A DNA stretch of 64,000 nucleotides, taken from contig USBY01000006.1 of the NCBI GenBank assembly GCA_900553015.1, positions 37,586-101,585 of the forward strand, written 5' to 3'. The DNA is from an uncultured Clostridium sp. Its GTDB lineage: Bacteria; Bacillota; Clostridia; TANB77; CAG-508. The notes beneath the pieces were generated by a model. That model saw only the letters and a program-made list of their open reading frames with translations. It searched no databases and was not told the origin of the DNA. A program made the translations under genes and the position numbers. This document shows, piece by piece, positions 54,636-63,990 of the stretch; the first letter of the stretch is position 1, and every line of letters starts with the position of its first letter.

Positions 54636-55118
54636 ATGTTATCAATTAATATAATATGTATTGGAAAAATTAAAGAAAGTTTTTTTAAAGATGCTATAAA
54701 TGAATACTCTAAAAGACTTTCTAAATATTGTAATTTAAATATAATAGAACTTTCTGATGAAAAATTACCTTCTAAATTAAATGATAAAATTATTGACAAT
54801 ATAAAGAATATCGAAGGAAAAAAAATATTATCGCATCTAAAAAAAGATTCATATAAAATATGTTTAGATTTACATGGAAAACAATTTTCATCTGAAGAGT
54901 TTTCCGCTAAAATTGATTCAATATCTCTTAATTATAATAGCTCAATTACATTTATTATTGGTGGAACTTTAGGAATATCTTCTGAAGTTTTAAACTGCGC
55001 AGATGAAAAAATTTGTTTTTCGAAAATGACATTTCCACACCAATTAATACGTGTATTTTTGTTAGAGCAATTATTTAGAGCTTTTAAAATTTCTAATAAT
55101 GAAACTTATCATTGGTAA
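54636..55118 (+). CDS. rlmH: 23S rRNA (pseudouridine-1915 N3) methyltransferase
   Basis: A 160-residue SPOUT-class methyltransferase. Motifs are INIICIGKIKESFFKDAINE, the SAM knot FIIGGTLGISSEV and the C-terminal signature HQLIRVFLLEQLFRAFKI ending in YHW. It modifies pseudouridine 1915 in helix 69 of 23S rRNA. AAGGAG precedes the ATG. Confidence 0.95.
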   Translation: MLSINIICIGKIKESFFKDAINEYSKRLSKYCNLNIIELSDEKLPSKLNDKIIDNIKNIEGKKILSHLKKDSYKICLDLHGKQFSSEEFSAKIDSISLNYNSSITFIIGGTLGISSEVLNCADEKICFSKMTFPHQLIRVFLLEQLFRAFKISNNETYHW

Positions 55119-55410
55119 TATATGGGGGCTACAGAAGGAACATTATATTATTTTTTTATGTAATTATTCATTTATTGGGGGAGCTGTAATAATTATATAC
55201 ATGCAAAAATTGCTCCTTCTGTAAGATTATTAACTATTTTTTAATTTGTTTTGGATTTTTTTCGAAATAATTTGTTGAATTGTTTTTTTTATAAAAAAAT
55301 AAATTGAAATAAAAATTAATATTTTAAAAAACATATTTCCTCTTTGAATTAATTTTTTATATCTTACTCTCTTTTTATTTACTTGTCAACAAAAACTCTT
55401 CGACATTTTT
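55119..55410. other. Gene-free region with a long-range inverted repeat
   Basis: This stretch between rlmH and spmB holds TACAGAAGGA (55130-55139) and its complement TCCTTCTGTA (55214-55223) around two GGGGG-containing blocks (55123 and 55177 areas). The rest is AT-rich and I see no other feature. It may be a structured transcript end. Confidence 0.4.
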
Positions 55411-55935
55411 CTACATATAGTTGAATATCAGAATAGCTGTAGCTACACCTACAAAATTTGCTATTAGTGATGAAATCAATGTAAATCTTATCTTTTTTAC
55501 TCCAATAGAACTGGTATATAAAGCAATTGTATAAAAACTTGTTTCAGTAGCTCCCATTATTGTTGATGCTATTAAACCAATCTTACTATCAACCCCGTTT
55601 TCTTGCATAATATTTGTCGCAATTCCCATTGATGCACTTCCAGAAATTGGTCTTAAAATAGCTAATGGCATTATTTCTGCAGGAATATTTAATAATTTTA
55701 GCAATGGTGAAATTAACTCTATCACAAAATTAATTATTCCAGAACTTTTCAATAAATTAATAGCTAGAAATATTGCTAATAAAGTTGGAAATAATTCAAT
55801 TACTATTTTTACTCCCTTCTTTGCCCCGACAATAAAAATATCATACACATTTTTTTTCTCTGCAATTCCATATCCTATCGAAAATACAATTACAAAAGGT
55901 ATTATAATCGTTGAAATATAATTTATAAAATTCAT
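55411..55935 (-). CDS. spmB: Spore maturation protein B
   Basis: A 174-residue membrane protein of the SpmB/nucleoside-recognition (Gate) family with about four spans. Motifs are RPISGSASMGIATNIMQENG and TIMGATETSFYTIALYTSS. SpmA and SpmB act together in spore core dehydration. Its ATG overlaps the restored spmA stop by 4 bases (ATGA), which is strong evidence that spmA is meant to read to that point. Confidence 0.93.
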   Translation of the reverse strand: MNFINYISTIIIPFVIVFSIGYGIAEKKNVYDIFIVGAKKGVKIVIELFPTLLAIFLAINLLKSSGIINFVIELISPLLKLLNIPAEIMPLAILRPISGSASMGIATNIMQENGVDSKIGLIASTIMGATETSFYTIALYTSSIGVKKIRFTLISSLIANFVGVATAILIFNYM

Positions 55936-56517
55936 TTACGAGCTCCTTTTTTAGATAATATTTTTACAGATGTTATTCCTGCTATCGCTGCGACAATCGT
56001 AGCTATCCAAACAGGCAATATGATTCTAGAAGGATTGCTCGAACCGAAGTGAGCTTCTTATTGCTATTACAGTAGTTGGAATAAGTTGTATTGATATCGT
56101 ATTTAAAACAATAAACATTATCATTGAATCTGATAGCTCTTCTTTGTTTGAGTTTTCCTCTTGTAATGTTTTTATAGCTTTTAATCCTAATGGAGTAGCA
56201 GCATTACCTAGTCCTAATAAATTTGCCACAATATTCATGGACATTTCTTTATATGCTTTATTTTCTTTGTTTATATCTGGGAATAAAAATTTCATAAGTG
56301 GTGATAAACATTTAGTTATCTTATTAATTAAAGTCGTTTCTTTAATAATTTCCATTATCCCATTCCACATGCACATAACACCAATAAAACTTAGAATCAT
56401 TTCAACTGTTTGTTTACATGATTCAAAAATAGCATTATTTAATTCATTCATATTAAATTTAAAAACTGCATATATAAATGAAATAATGATAAAACCTGGC
56501 CATAACTTATTTAACAT
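55932..56517 (-). pseudogene. spmA: Spore maturation protein A with a +1 frameshift at an in-frame CGG codon
   Basis: In frame from 56517 (GGGGGAAA upstream) the gene encodes SpmA up to LIPTTVIAIRSSL, then meets CGG (56044-56046, codon 158) and stops five codons later. Skipping one base (CTT-C-GGT) restores GSSNPSRIILPVWIATIVAA and runs to TGA 55932-55934, overlapping spmB by 4 bases; the total is 194 residues, the normal SpmA length. Family members read IR-x-x-x-GSxNP at this site, so the shift maps exactly to the CGG. A stop in the new frame at 56058-56060 bounds it upstream. It may be a mutation, an assembly error, or programmed frameshifting as proposed for the DHH gene. Confidence 0.85.
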
Positions 56518-56608
56518 TCTATTTCCCCCATATTTTATTCTATTAATTCAGACTTAAATTTATACAAACTATTTCCATAAATAGGAAAATATAATTCTTC
56601 TTAAATTA

Positions 56609-56637
56609 TTGACCAAAAAGATAAAATATGGTATTAT
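56609..56637 (+). promoter_or_regulatory. Promoter of the AbrB-type regulator
   Basis: TTGACC (56609-56614), a 17-base spacer and TATTAT (56632-56637). Confidence 0.7.
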
Positions 56638-56680
56638 TGTAGTATAATTTGTCGTTTAATTTGATTAGGGAGGATTGTAA

Positions 56681-56932
56681 ATGAAATCAACAGGAATTGT
56701 AAGAAGAGTGGATGAATTAGGAAGAGTTGTTATTCCTATAGAGTTAAGAAATAAATTTGACATAAAAGAAAAAGATCCAATAGAAATATATGTTGATGGA
56801 TCTTCCATAGTTCTAAAAAAATATGAACCTAATTGTATCTTTTGTGGAAGCACAAAAAAATTAATTACTTATAAAGATAAATTAGTTTGCCCAAAATGTA
56901 TAGAAAATTTAGCTAAAACAGAAGATAAATAA
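56681..56932 (+). CDS. AbrB/SpoVT-type regulator with zinc ribbon
   Basis: An 83-residue protein. The N-terminal swapped-hairpin AbrB DNA-binding domain (about 1-48; STGIVRRVDELGRVVIPIEL) is followed by a C-terminal four-Cys zinc ribbon (CIFCGSTKKL and CPKCIENL). In Clostridia, AbrB-type proteins with this ribbon act as transition-state or sporulation regulators. AGGGAGG precedes the ATG. It is divergent from spmA-spmB. Confidence 0.92.
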   Translation: MKSTGIVRRVDELGRVVIPIELRNKFDIKEKDPIEIYVDGSSIVLKKYEPNCIFCGSTKKLITYKDKLVCPKCIENLAKTEDK

Positions 56933-56946
56933 AATAAATTATATAT

Positions 56947-56982
56947 AAAAAAAGATTGTAATGTTAATTACAATCTTTTTTA
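56947..56982. terminator. Bidirectional terminator between abrB-type gene and rsmI
   Basis: A 13-bp stem (AAAAAGATTGTAA with TTACAATCTTTTT) with T runs on both strands. Confidence 0.88.
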
Positions 56983-56995
56983 TGTCTTTATTAAA

Positions 56996-57823
56996 TTAAT
57001 TTATAAAATGTTGATAAATTTCATTCTTTGGAACATTCCTATCTTTTGCAATCCTCTTTATTATATCTTTTTTATCTAATCCATTTCTTTTATAATATTC
57101 AAAATGTTCTTCTAATGTTAATTTATTTAATTCATTTTCTTCATTCTCATCTATATTGCTATTTTCATCTATAATTATTACATATTCACCTTTAGGTGTT
57201 GTTATTTTTTCTTGTACTTCTTTAATAGTACCTCTAATAAATTCTTCATGTATTTTTGTTAGTTCCCTAGCTACTACAACCTTTCTATCTCCCACATAAT
57301 TTTCTAAATCTTTTAATGTATTTATAATTTTATGTGGAGCTTCATATAAAATTATAGTATTTTTATTATTTCTAATTTGTTCTAATTCTTTAGTTCTTAT
57401 CTTTTTATTTAAAGATAAAAAGCCATAAAAAGTAAAGCTCCTTGTATTTACTCCTGCTGCCATTAAAGCTGTTATTATTGCACAAGCTCCTGGAATTGGA
57501 ACAACTTCTATATTTCTTTCTAACGCTTCTTTTACAATAAATTCTCCTGGATCAGAAATAACTGGTGTTCCTGCATCTGAAATTAAAGCAATATTATTTC
57601 CTTCTTCTATTTTATTTAATATCATATCTGTTTTTTCTTCTTCATTATGTCTATGATAACTAATTAAAGGCTTAGTAATTTCTAAATGATTTAGTAATTT
57701 TAATGAGTGCCTTGTATCTTCTGCTATTATTATATCAACTTGTTTTAATGTGTTAATAGCTCTTAAAGTAATATCCTCTAAATTCCCTATAGGTGTTGCT
57801 ACTATGTAAAGTTTACCTTTCAT
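56996..57823 (-). CDS. rsmI: 16S rRNA (cytidine-1402 2'-O) methyltransferase
   Basis: A 275-residue RsmI of the tetrapyrrole-methylase fold. Motifs are YIVATPIGNLEDITLRA, AEDTRHSLKLLNHL, LISDAGTPVISDPG and VPIPGACAIITALMA. It methylates C1402 of 16S rRNA in the decoding centre. It lies 8 bases downstream of the trmN6-like gene, the usual Firmicutes pairing. Confidence 0.95.
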   Translation of the reverse strand: MKGKLYIVATPIGNLEDITLRAINTLKQVDIIIAEDTRHSLKLLNHLEITKPLISYHRHNEEEKTDMILNKIEEGNNIALISDAGTPVISDPGEFIVKEALERNIEVVPIPGACAIITALMAAGVNTRSFTFYGFLSLNKKIRTKELEQIRNNKNTIILYEAPHKIINTLKDLENYVGDRKVVVARELTKIHEEFIRGTIKEVQEKITTPKGEYVIIIDENSNIDENEENELNKLTLEEHFEYYKRNGLDKKDIIKRIAKDRNVPKNEIYQHFIN

Positions 57824-57831
57824 TTTTCCCC

Positions 57832-58569
57832 CTATTTTTTATTATATATTTTTAATATTTCATCTGTATATGTATTATCTTCATTGTATATAATTAATGG
57901 TCTTTCTATTTCTAAAAATGATTTAGCGTTTTTTACTCCCTTTATCAAAATTAAATTAGGTTTATTATTAATTTTTGGATAAACTAGTCTTAGTTTTTTA
58001 GGTTCTATCTTATATTTTTTAAATAAATTTATTATTTCAGCTAATCTTTCTGGTCTATTTACCATATAAAATGCACCTTTATCTTTTAAGACATTACTTC
58101 CATGAGAAATAAAATCTTCTAAATTAGCTGTAATTTCATGTCTAGAAATTAATTTATTTATATTTTCATTTTTTACACCACAATTTTCTTTTTTATATGG
58201 TGGATTTGTAACAATTGCATTAATAGAATTTTTATCTAAATATTTCTCTATGTTTTTTATATTATCATTAATTATTTCGATTGTATTTTCTAAGTTATTT
58301 AATTTAACACTCCTACCTGCCATTTCTGAAATTTCCTTTTGAATTTCTAAAGCGTATATTTTTTTACATTCTGTCTTTTTTGCTAGTAATATACTTATTA
58401 TTCCTGTGCCAGTTCCTATATCTAATACATTGCTATCTTTTTTTAAATCTTTTGCAAAATCACTTAATAAAATACTATCTATACCAAAACAAAAATAGTT
58501 TTCATTTTGTATAATTTTTAATCCTTTATATTCTAAATCATCTATTCTTTCATTTTCTTTTAAATCCAT
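57832..58569 (-). CDS. tRNA (adenine-N6) methyltransferase TrmN6/YabB-like
   Basis: A 245-residue Rossmann-fold methyltransferase. SAM motif I is VLDIGTGTGIISILLA (about residue 46) and the catalytic NPPY reads VTNPPYKKENCG (about 121). The family modifies A37 of tRNA-Val or a related tRNA adenosine. The C-terminal block PKINNKPNLILIKGVK is typical. It forms an operon with rsmI. Confidence 0.9.
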   Translation of the reverse strand: MDLKENERIDDLEYKGLKIIQNENYFCFGIDSILLSDFAKDLKKDSNVLDIGTGTGIISILLAKKTECKKIYALEIQKEISEMAGRSVKLNNLENTIEIINDNIKNIEKYLDKNSINAIVTNPPYKKENCGVKNENINKLISRHEITANLEDFISHGSNVLKDKGAFYMVNRPERLAEIINLFKKYKIEPKKLRLVYPKINNKPNLILIKGVKNAKSFLEIERPLIIYNEDNTYTDEILKIYNKK

Positions 58570-58729
58570 AATTATTCCTCAATATTAGAAAAGTGGCTTT
58601 GCAATTAGCATAGCCCTATGAAACTTAATATTATTATTTTTAAAAATTTTGGCGTTTTTTCTGAAACAATATAAATTTCATTTCATATTATATAATAAAT
58701 ATTTAATTTTTTCAAATTTGGAGGTCATT

Positions 58730-58870
58730 ATGAATATTCCTAAAAAAGATATTATAAATAAAAAAAATAATTTTATTTGTTCACTTTACCAAGTAGAAAA
58801 TTTTTTAAATAAATTTACGATTTTATTAAAAACAAAAAATTTTGCTGAATTTATTAAAAAACAAAATTAA
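58730..58870 (+). CDS. Small basic protein of unknown function (46 residues)
   Basis: A 46-codon gene with GGAGG ending 6 bases before its ATG. The product is Lys/Asn/Phe rich (NIPKKDIINKKNNFICSLYQ, KTKNFAEFIKKQN) and could form one amphipathic helix. Its stop overlaps the stop of the convergent GerMN gene by 4 bases. No family is recognised; the strong ribosome binding site is the main support. Confidence 0.45.
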   Translation: MNIPKKDIINKKNNFICSLYQVENFLNKFTILLKTKNFAEFIKKQN

Positions 58871-59439
58871 TAGTCTTCTCTTGAGAATTCCTTTTCAAAA
58901 TTAATTCCTTCATCTTTAAAACATTTATTTTCTTCTCCATCAATTAATATTTTTATGGAATTAACTTCATTTAATTCTGTAACTGTTTTTACTATTGTTT
59001 CTATTATTTTATTTTCGTTTTCTTTTCCTTCTAATGCATTGTCAATAAATTCGTGTGAAAAATCTATATATAGAATATCCCCTTTTAATTCTACATTATT
59101 AATTTTAGTATTTTCTGGTAGTACTTTCTGTAATTTTTCATTTTTTGGTCCTTCTATTAATTGTTCTAATAAATATTTATATGGATTTTCTAATAATAAA
59201 TTAATATTTATTGTCCTAGCCTCAGGATTAATTTCTCCACTATCTTTATTAATAAAATATAATGAAATAATAGTATTTCTTAATTGCTCATCACTAATTT
59301 CTTCTGCCGGAACATATTCTTGTACTATTTCATTTGTCTCTTCTGATTTATTTTTATTAAAATAATATATTACTACACCTAAAATTACTACTAATAATAT
59401 TAAAAAAAATACTATTAAAAATCCTTCTTTCTTTTTCAT
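58867..59439 (-). CDS. Membrane-anchored GerMN-domain protein
   Basis: A 190-residue exported protein. An N-terminal membrane anchor (about 6-28, FLIVFFLILLVVILGVVIYYF) is followed by a linker and one GerMN (sporulation and spore germination) domain (about 50-180; TIISLYFINKDSGEI, LLEQLIEGPKNEKLQKVLP, LYIDFSHEFIDN). GerMN proteins act in spore envelope assembly or germination. AAAGGAGGG precedes the ATG. Confidence 0.88.
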   Translation of the reverse strand: MKKKEGFLIVFFLILLVVILGVVIYYFNKNKSEETNEIVQEYVPAEEISDEQLRNTIISLYFINKDSGEINPEARTININLLLENPYKYLLEQLIEGPKNEKLQKVLPENTKINNVELKGDILYIDFSHEFIDNALEGKENENKIIETIVKTVTELNEVNSIKILIDGEENKCFKDEGINFEKEFSREDY

Positions 59440-59515
59440 TTTATCCCTCCTTTTTCTTGATTAATTATTATGAAAGACAAGTATAAAATATAACTCTTTT
59501 TCCATTTTTTCCAAT

Positions 59516-59544
59516 TTGACAAAATGTCTTTTTCCGTATACAAT
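59516..59544 (+). promoter_or_regulatory. Promoter of the dehydratase-activase gene
   Basis: A perfect TTGACA (59516-59521), a 17-base spacer and TACAAT (59539-59544), 50 bases before the start codon. Confidence 0.85.
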
Positions 59545-59593
59545 TAGCTTGTAAAATTATGCTTTTTTACAAAAGTTATGAAAGGAGAAACAT

Positions 59594-62500
59594 ATGGAAA
59601 ATATACTTCATGTTGGTCTAGACGTTGGGTCAACAACAGTAAAAATTGTAGTTATAGATTCTAATAAAAAAGAAATATATTCTGATTACACAAGACATTT
59701 TTCAGATACTAAAAACACAGTTTGTAAAGTTTTGGAATCATTACCAGAAAAATTCCCAGATAGTAAATTTACAATCGCACTTACCGGTTCTGGAGCAATG
59801 TCTGCAGCTACTTTTTTAGGGCTACCTTTTATTCAAGAAGTTGTAGCTTGTAAAAGAGCTGTTGAAAAATTCATTCCACAAACAGACGTAGTTATAGAAT
59901 TAGGTGGAGAAGATGCAAAAATTATATATTTTGATCAATCAATAGAACAAAGAATGAATGGAACTTGTGCTGGTGGTACAGGTGCATTCTTAGATCAAAT
60001 GGCATCTTTACTAGATACAGATACAGCAGGACTTAATGAACTTGCAAAAGATTATACAACAATTTATCCTATAGCTTCACGTTGTGGAGTTTTTGCTAAG
60101 ACTGACGTACAACCTTTAATAAATGAAGGTGCAGAAAAATCTGATATAGCTGCTTCAATCTTTCAAGCAGTTGTTAATCAAACAATAAGTGGTCTTGCTT
60201 GCGGAAGACCTATAAGAGGTACAGTAGCATTTTTAGGAGGACCTTTAAATTATCTTCCTGAATTAAGAAAGAGATTTATAGAAACTCTTCATTTAAAACC
60301 TGAAGAAATTGTTGTACCAGAAGAAGCTCACCTTTTAGTAGCAAAAGGTGCTTGTCTAGATGCAATTGATAATACACCAATATCAATCGATGAATTAAAA
60401 CAAAAAATACAAAATTTAAGAAATTCTCAAGACAATACAACACATCCAATAGATCCTCTTTTTAATTCTATGGATGAATATGAAAAATTTAAAGAAAGAC
60501 ATGAAAAAGCTAAAGTTCCAAGAAAAGATTTGGATTCTTTCGAAGGAGATTGCTTTATTGGAATAGATGCTGGTTCTACAACTACGAAATTAGTATTAAC
60601 TGATAATGAAGATAATTTACTATATTCATTATATGCAAATAACGAAGGAAATCCTTTAAAGAGTGTTATGAAAATGTTAAAAGAACTTTATTCTGTATTA
60701 CCACCAAAAGCAAAAATAAGATTTAGTGGTGTTACAGGATATGGTGAAAAGTTAATTCAAACAGCTCTAAACGTTGATTTAAATGAAATTGAAACAATAG
60801 CACATTATACAGCTGCAAAAAAATTCCAACCAAATGTTACAAGTATAGTAGACATTGGTGGTCAAGATATGAAATACATAAGACTTAAAAATGGAGCTAT
60901 CGATAATATAATGCTTAATGAAGCTTGTTCTTCAGGATGTGGTTCTTTTATCGAAACATTTGCAAAAAGTCTTAACTTGTCTATAGAAAAATTCGTAGAA
61001 GAAGCAATCGTTTCTAAAAGACCTGTTGATCTAGGTTCTAGATGTACTGTATTTATGAATTCTAAGATTAAACAAGCTCAAAAAGAAGGATATAGTGTTG
61101 GCGATATTTCTGCAGGACTTTCATACTCAGTTATAAAAAATGCTATTCAAAAAGTTATGAAAGTTAGGGATGTAAATACTTTAGGAGATCATATAGTAGT
61201 ACAAGGTGGAACTTTCTATAATGATGCTGTTTTAAGAGCTTTTGAAAAAATAGTAGGTAAAAATGTAGTAAGACCAGATATTTCAGGATTAATGGGTGCA
61301 TATGGTGTCGCTATACTTGCAAGACAACAATATGAATCAAATTTAGACATGGAATATTATTCTACAATAACTAAAAATGATGATTTAGATAAATTAGAAA
61401 TAAAAGTTTCACATGCACGTTGTAACAGATGTGAAAATCACTGTTTATTGACAATAAACACATTCAGTAACGGACACAAACATATTTCTGGAAATCGTTG
61501 TGAAAAAGGTGCAGGTATAGTTACTGGTAATAGTGAATTACCTAACTTAATAAAATACAAACAAGAAAGATTATTTAATTATAAACCATTAGATGAAAAA
61601 GATGCTCCTAGAGGTACAATAGGAATCCCTAGAGTATTGAATATGTATGAAGATTATCCATTCTGGTTTACATTCTTTACTTCATTAGGATTTAGAGTAA
61701 TTATTTCTGAAAAAAGTAATAGAAAAACTTATGAAAAAGGAATGGAATCTATGCCATCTGAATCAGTTTGCTATCCAGCAAAACTATCACATGGTCATAT
61801 AATAAGTTTAATACAAAGTGGAATAAAAACAATATTCTATCCTTGTATGCCTTATTCAAGAAAAGAATATGAAAAAGCAGATAATCATTATAACTGTCCA
61901 ATTGTTATTTCATATTCTGAAGTATTAAAAAATAATGTAGAAGAACTTAAAAATCCAGATATAAAATTCTTAAATCCATTCTTACCTTTTGATGCTAAGA
62001 ATTTAACAAAAAGAATTTTAGAATTAGATGAATTTAAAGAATATAATTTTAATAAAAAAGAATTAATGGAAGCTGCTAAAAAAGCAGAAGAAGAATATCA
62101 ACATTTTAAAAATGATATTTATGAAAAAGGTAAAGAAGCAGTTGAGTACATTGACAAACATAATTTGAAAGGTATTGTACTTGCAGGTAGACCTTATCAT
62201 TCTGATCCAGAAATAAATCATGGTATTGATACATTAATTACAAGCCTTGGTTTATGCGTTTTTACAGAAGATAGTGTTGCAAATCAAGTAGAAGCAAAAC
62301 GTCCTTTAAGAGTTGTTGATCAATGGGTATTCCATGCTAGACTATATGCAGCTGCAGAATTCGTTGGACATCATGACAACTTAGAATTAATTCAATTAAA
62401 TTCTTTTGGTTGTGGTGTTGATGCGGTAACTACAGACCAAGTTGAAGAAATATTATCAAGTTATGGAAAAATGTACACATTAATAAAAATAGATGAAGTA

Positions 62501-63913
62501 AATAACTTAGGTGCTGTTAGAATTCGTATTCGTTCATTATTAGCTAGTATGAATAAAAGGTTAGCTGCAAAAAATGATGAAGCAAATGATGGAAATTATG
62601 GAATAAACAAAAAAATATTTACTAAGGAAATGAAAAAAGATTATACTATTCTTTGCCCACAAATGGCTCCAATTCATTTTGAATTATTGGAAACAGCAAT
62701 GAGGACTGCAGGATATAATCTAGTATTATTAAGAGATTGTACTCAAAAAACTGTTGAGACTGGATTAAAATATGTTAATAATGATGCATGTTATCCATCA
62801 ATACTAGTTACAGGACAAATGATAGAAGCATTAGAGTCTGGTAAATATGATCCAAATAAAACTGCTTTAATAATGTCACAAACTGGTGGTGGATGTAGAG
62901 CAACAAACTATATTGGTTTTATAAGAAAAGCTCTAAAAGACGCCGGATATCCAAATATTCCAGTTATTTCATTTAATGTAGTTGGAATGGAAAAAGTTCC
63001 AGGATTTAAATTAACTATTCCTTTATTAGAAAAATTACTAAGAGGAGTACTATATGGTGATCTTTTACAAAAAATGCTAACTAAAAATAGAGCATATGAG
63101 AAAAATAAAGGAGAAACTCAAGCTTTATTTGATAAATGGATGGAAAAATGTAAAGAAATATTAAAAACTGGAAATAGCAAAGAATTTAAACAAAGTATTT
63201 ATGATATAGTTAATGACTTTGAAAAAATTGAACTAGACACATCTATTGAAAAACCTAAAGTTGGAATAGTTGGAGAAGTTTTAATAAAATACCATCCTTT
63301 TGGAAATAATTTTGTTGCTGACTTATTAGAAAAAGAAGGTGCAGAAGTTGTCCTTCCAGACTTTATGGGATTTATCAAATTTATGGCAACACATAAAGTT
63401 ACATTTAATAGTTTATTAAGAACAAATCCAATTGTTGCAAAAATATCTAAGGCTGCAATTAGTTTAATTGATATATTAGAAAAGGATTCAAAAGAAGCAT
63501 TAGAAAAATCTAAAAAAGATTATTTACCACCTTGTAATATTTGGCACTTAGAAAATACTGTAAAAGATATTTTATCTATTGGTAACCAAACTGGTGAAGG
63601 TTGGTTCTTAACCGCAGAGATGATTGAATATATTGAACATGGAATTCCAAATATTATTTGTGTTCAACCTTTTGCTTGTTTACCTAATCATGTTGTTGGT
63701 AAAGGTGTTATTAAAACAATTAGAGAAAAATATCCTAATGCAAATATTTCTCCTGTAGATTATGATCCAGGTGCAAGTGAATCTAATCAAACTAATAGAA
63801 TTAAATTACTAATGACTGTAGCTAAAGATAATTTAAAAAGAGAAAAATTACATAAAAAAGGAATAGAAAAAGAAAATATCGAAACTTCAAATGTAAATTA
63901 TTCAAATAAATAA
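59594..63913 (+). CDS. Giant 2-hydroxyacyl-CoA dehydratase activase-related protein
   Basis: A 1439-residue cytoplasmic protein. It has two tandem BadF/BadG/HgdC ASKHA ATPase domains: residues about 4-265 (GLDVGSTTVKIVV, NGTCAGGTGAFLDQM) and 323-580 (GIDAGSTTTKLVL, EACSSGCGSFIETFA). The Cys residues in the GTCAGGTG and SSGCGS loops would hold the bridging 4Fe-4S cluster. A DUF2229 region with CNRCENHC (about 613-620) and SVCYPAKLSHGH (about 727) follows. The last 400 residues resemble dehydratase HgdB-like modules (LCPQMAPIHFELL, NNDACYPSILVTGQM, QTGGGCRATNYIGF). Activases drive ATP-dependent electron injection into dehydratases; this long stand-alone form has no assigned substrate and no dehydratase subunits beside it. 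AAAGGAGAA precedes the ATG. Confidence 0.9.
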   Translation: MENILHVGLDVGSTTVKIVVIDSNKKEIYSDYTRHFSDTKNTVCKVLESLPEKFPDSKFTIALTGSGAMSAATFLGLPFIQEVVACKRAVEKFIPQTDVVIELGGEDAKIIYFDQSIEQRMNGTCAGGTGAFLDQMASLLDTDTAGLNELAKDYTTIYPIASRCGVFAKTDVQPLINEGAEKSDIAASIFQAVVNQTISGLACGRPIRGTVAFLGGPLNYLPELRKRFIETLHLKPEEIVVPEEAHLLVAKGACLDAIDNTPISIDELKQKIQNLRNSQDNTTHPIDPLFNSMDEYEKFKERHEKAKVPRKDLDSFEGDCFIGIDAGSTTTKLVLTDNEDNLLYSLYANNEGNPLKSVMKMLKELYSVLPPKAKIRFSGVTGYGEKLIQTALNVDLNEIETIAHYTAAKKFQPNVTSIVDIGGQDMKYIRLKNGAIDNIMLNEACSSGCGSFIETFAKSLNLSIEKFVEEAIVSKRPVDLGSRCTVFMNSKIKQAQKEGYSVGDISAGLSYSVIKNAIQKVMKVRDVNTLGDHIVVQGGTFYNDAVLRAFEKIVGKNVVRPDISGLMGAYGVAILARQQYESNLDMEYYSTITKNDDLDKLEIKVSHARCNRCENHCLLTINTFSNGHKHISGNRCEKGAGIVTGNSELPNLIKYKQERLFNYKPLDEKDAPRGTIGIPRVLNMYEDYPFWFTFFTSLGFRVIISEKSNRKTYEKGMESMPSESVCYPAKLSHGHIISLIQSGIKTIFYPCMPYSRKEYEKADNHYNCPIVISYSEVLKNNVEELKNPDIKFLNPFLPFDAKNLTKRILELDEFKEYNFNKKELMEAAKKAEEEYQHFKNDIYEKGKEAVEYIDKHNLKGIVLAGRPYHSDPEINHGIDTLITSLGLCVFTEDSVANQVEAKRPLRVVDQWVFHARLYAAAEFVGHHDNLELIQLNSFGCGVDAVTTDQVEEILSSYGKMYTLIKIDEVNNLGAVRIRIRSLLASMNKRLAAKNDEANDGNYGINKKIFTKEMKKDYTILCPQMAPIHFELLETAMRTAGYNLVLLRDCTQKTVETGLKYVNNDACYPSILVTGQMIEALESGKYDPNKTALIMSQTGGGCRATNYIGFIRKALKDAGYPNIPVISFNVVGMEKVPGFKLTIPLLEKLLRGVLYGDLLQKMLTKNRAYEKNKGETQALFDKWMEKCKEILKTGNSKEFKQSIYDIVNDFEKIELDTSIEKPKVGIVGEVLIKYHPFGNNFVADLLEKEGAEVVLPDFMGFIKFMATHKVTFNSLLRTNPIVAKISKAAISLIDILEKDSKEALEKSKKDYLPPCNIWHLENTVKDILSIGNQTGEGWFLTAEMIEYIEHGIPNIICVQPFACLPNHVVGKGVIKTIREKYPNANISPVDYDPGASESNQTNRIKLLMTVAKDNLKREKLHKKGIEKENIETSNVNYSNK

Positions 63914-63919
63914 AATCAT

Positions 63920-63990
63920 AACCACCCGTGAACGGGTGGTTTGCCCATCCCCTAGAAGGGGAATTACTTGCTCACCACCTAAAAGGCGGT
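63920..63990. other. Three tandem hairpins at the right edge (terminator or IS200/IS605-type end)
   Basis: Hairpin 1 is AACCACCCG-tgaa-CGGGTGGTT (63920-63941), hairpin 2 is TCCCCT-aga-AGGGGA (63948-63962), and hairpin 3 is ACCACCT-aaa-AGGCGGT (63974-63990) with one mismatch. Hairpin 1 can act as a terminator for the activase gene. The array of GC-rich short-loop hairpins resembles subterminal ends of IS200/IS605 elements, but the element itself would lie outside the window. Confidence 0.45.

Noticed and set aside
55122..55163. Short ORF encoding MGATEGTLYYFFM, which resembles a piece of SpmB
   Set aside because: Thirteen codons, no binding site, opposite strand to spmB; the similarity is probably chance.
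56947..56982. REP-type repeat
   Set aside because: It is an ordinary bidirectional terminator without the GGGACGTTCC core.
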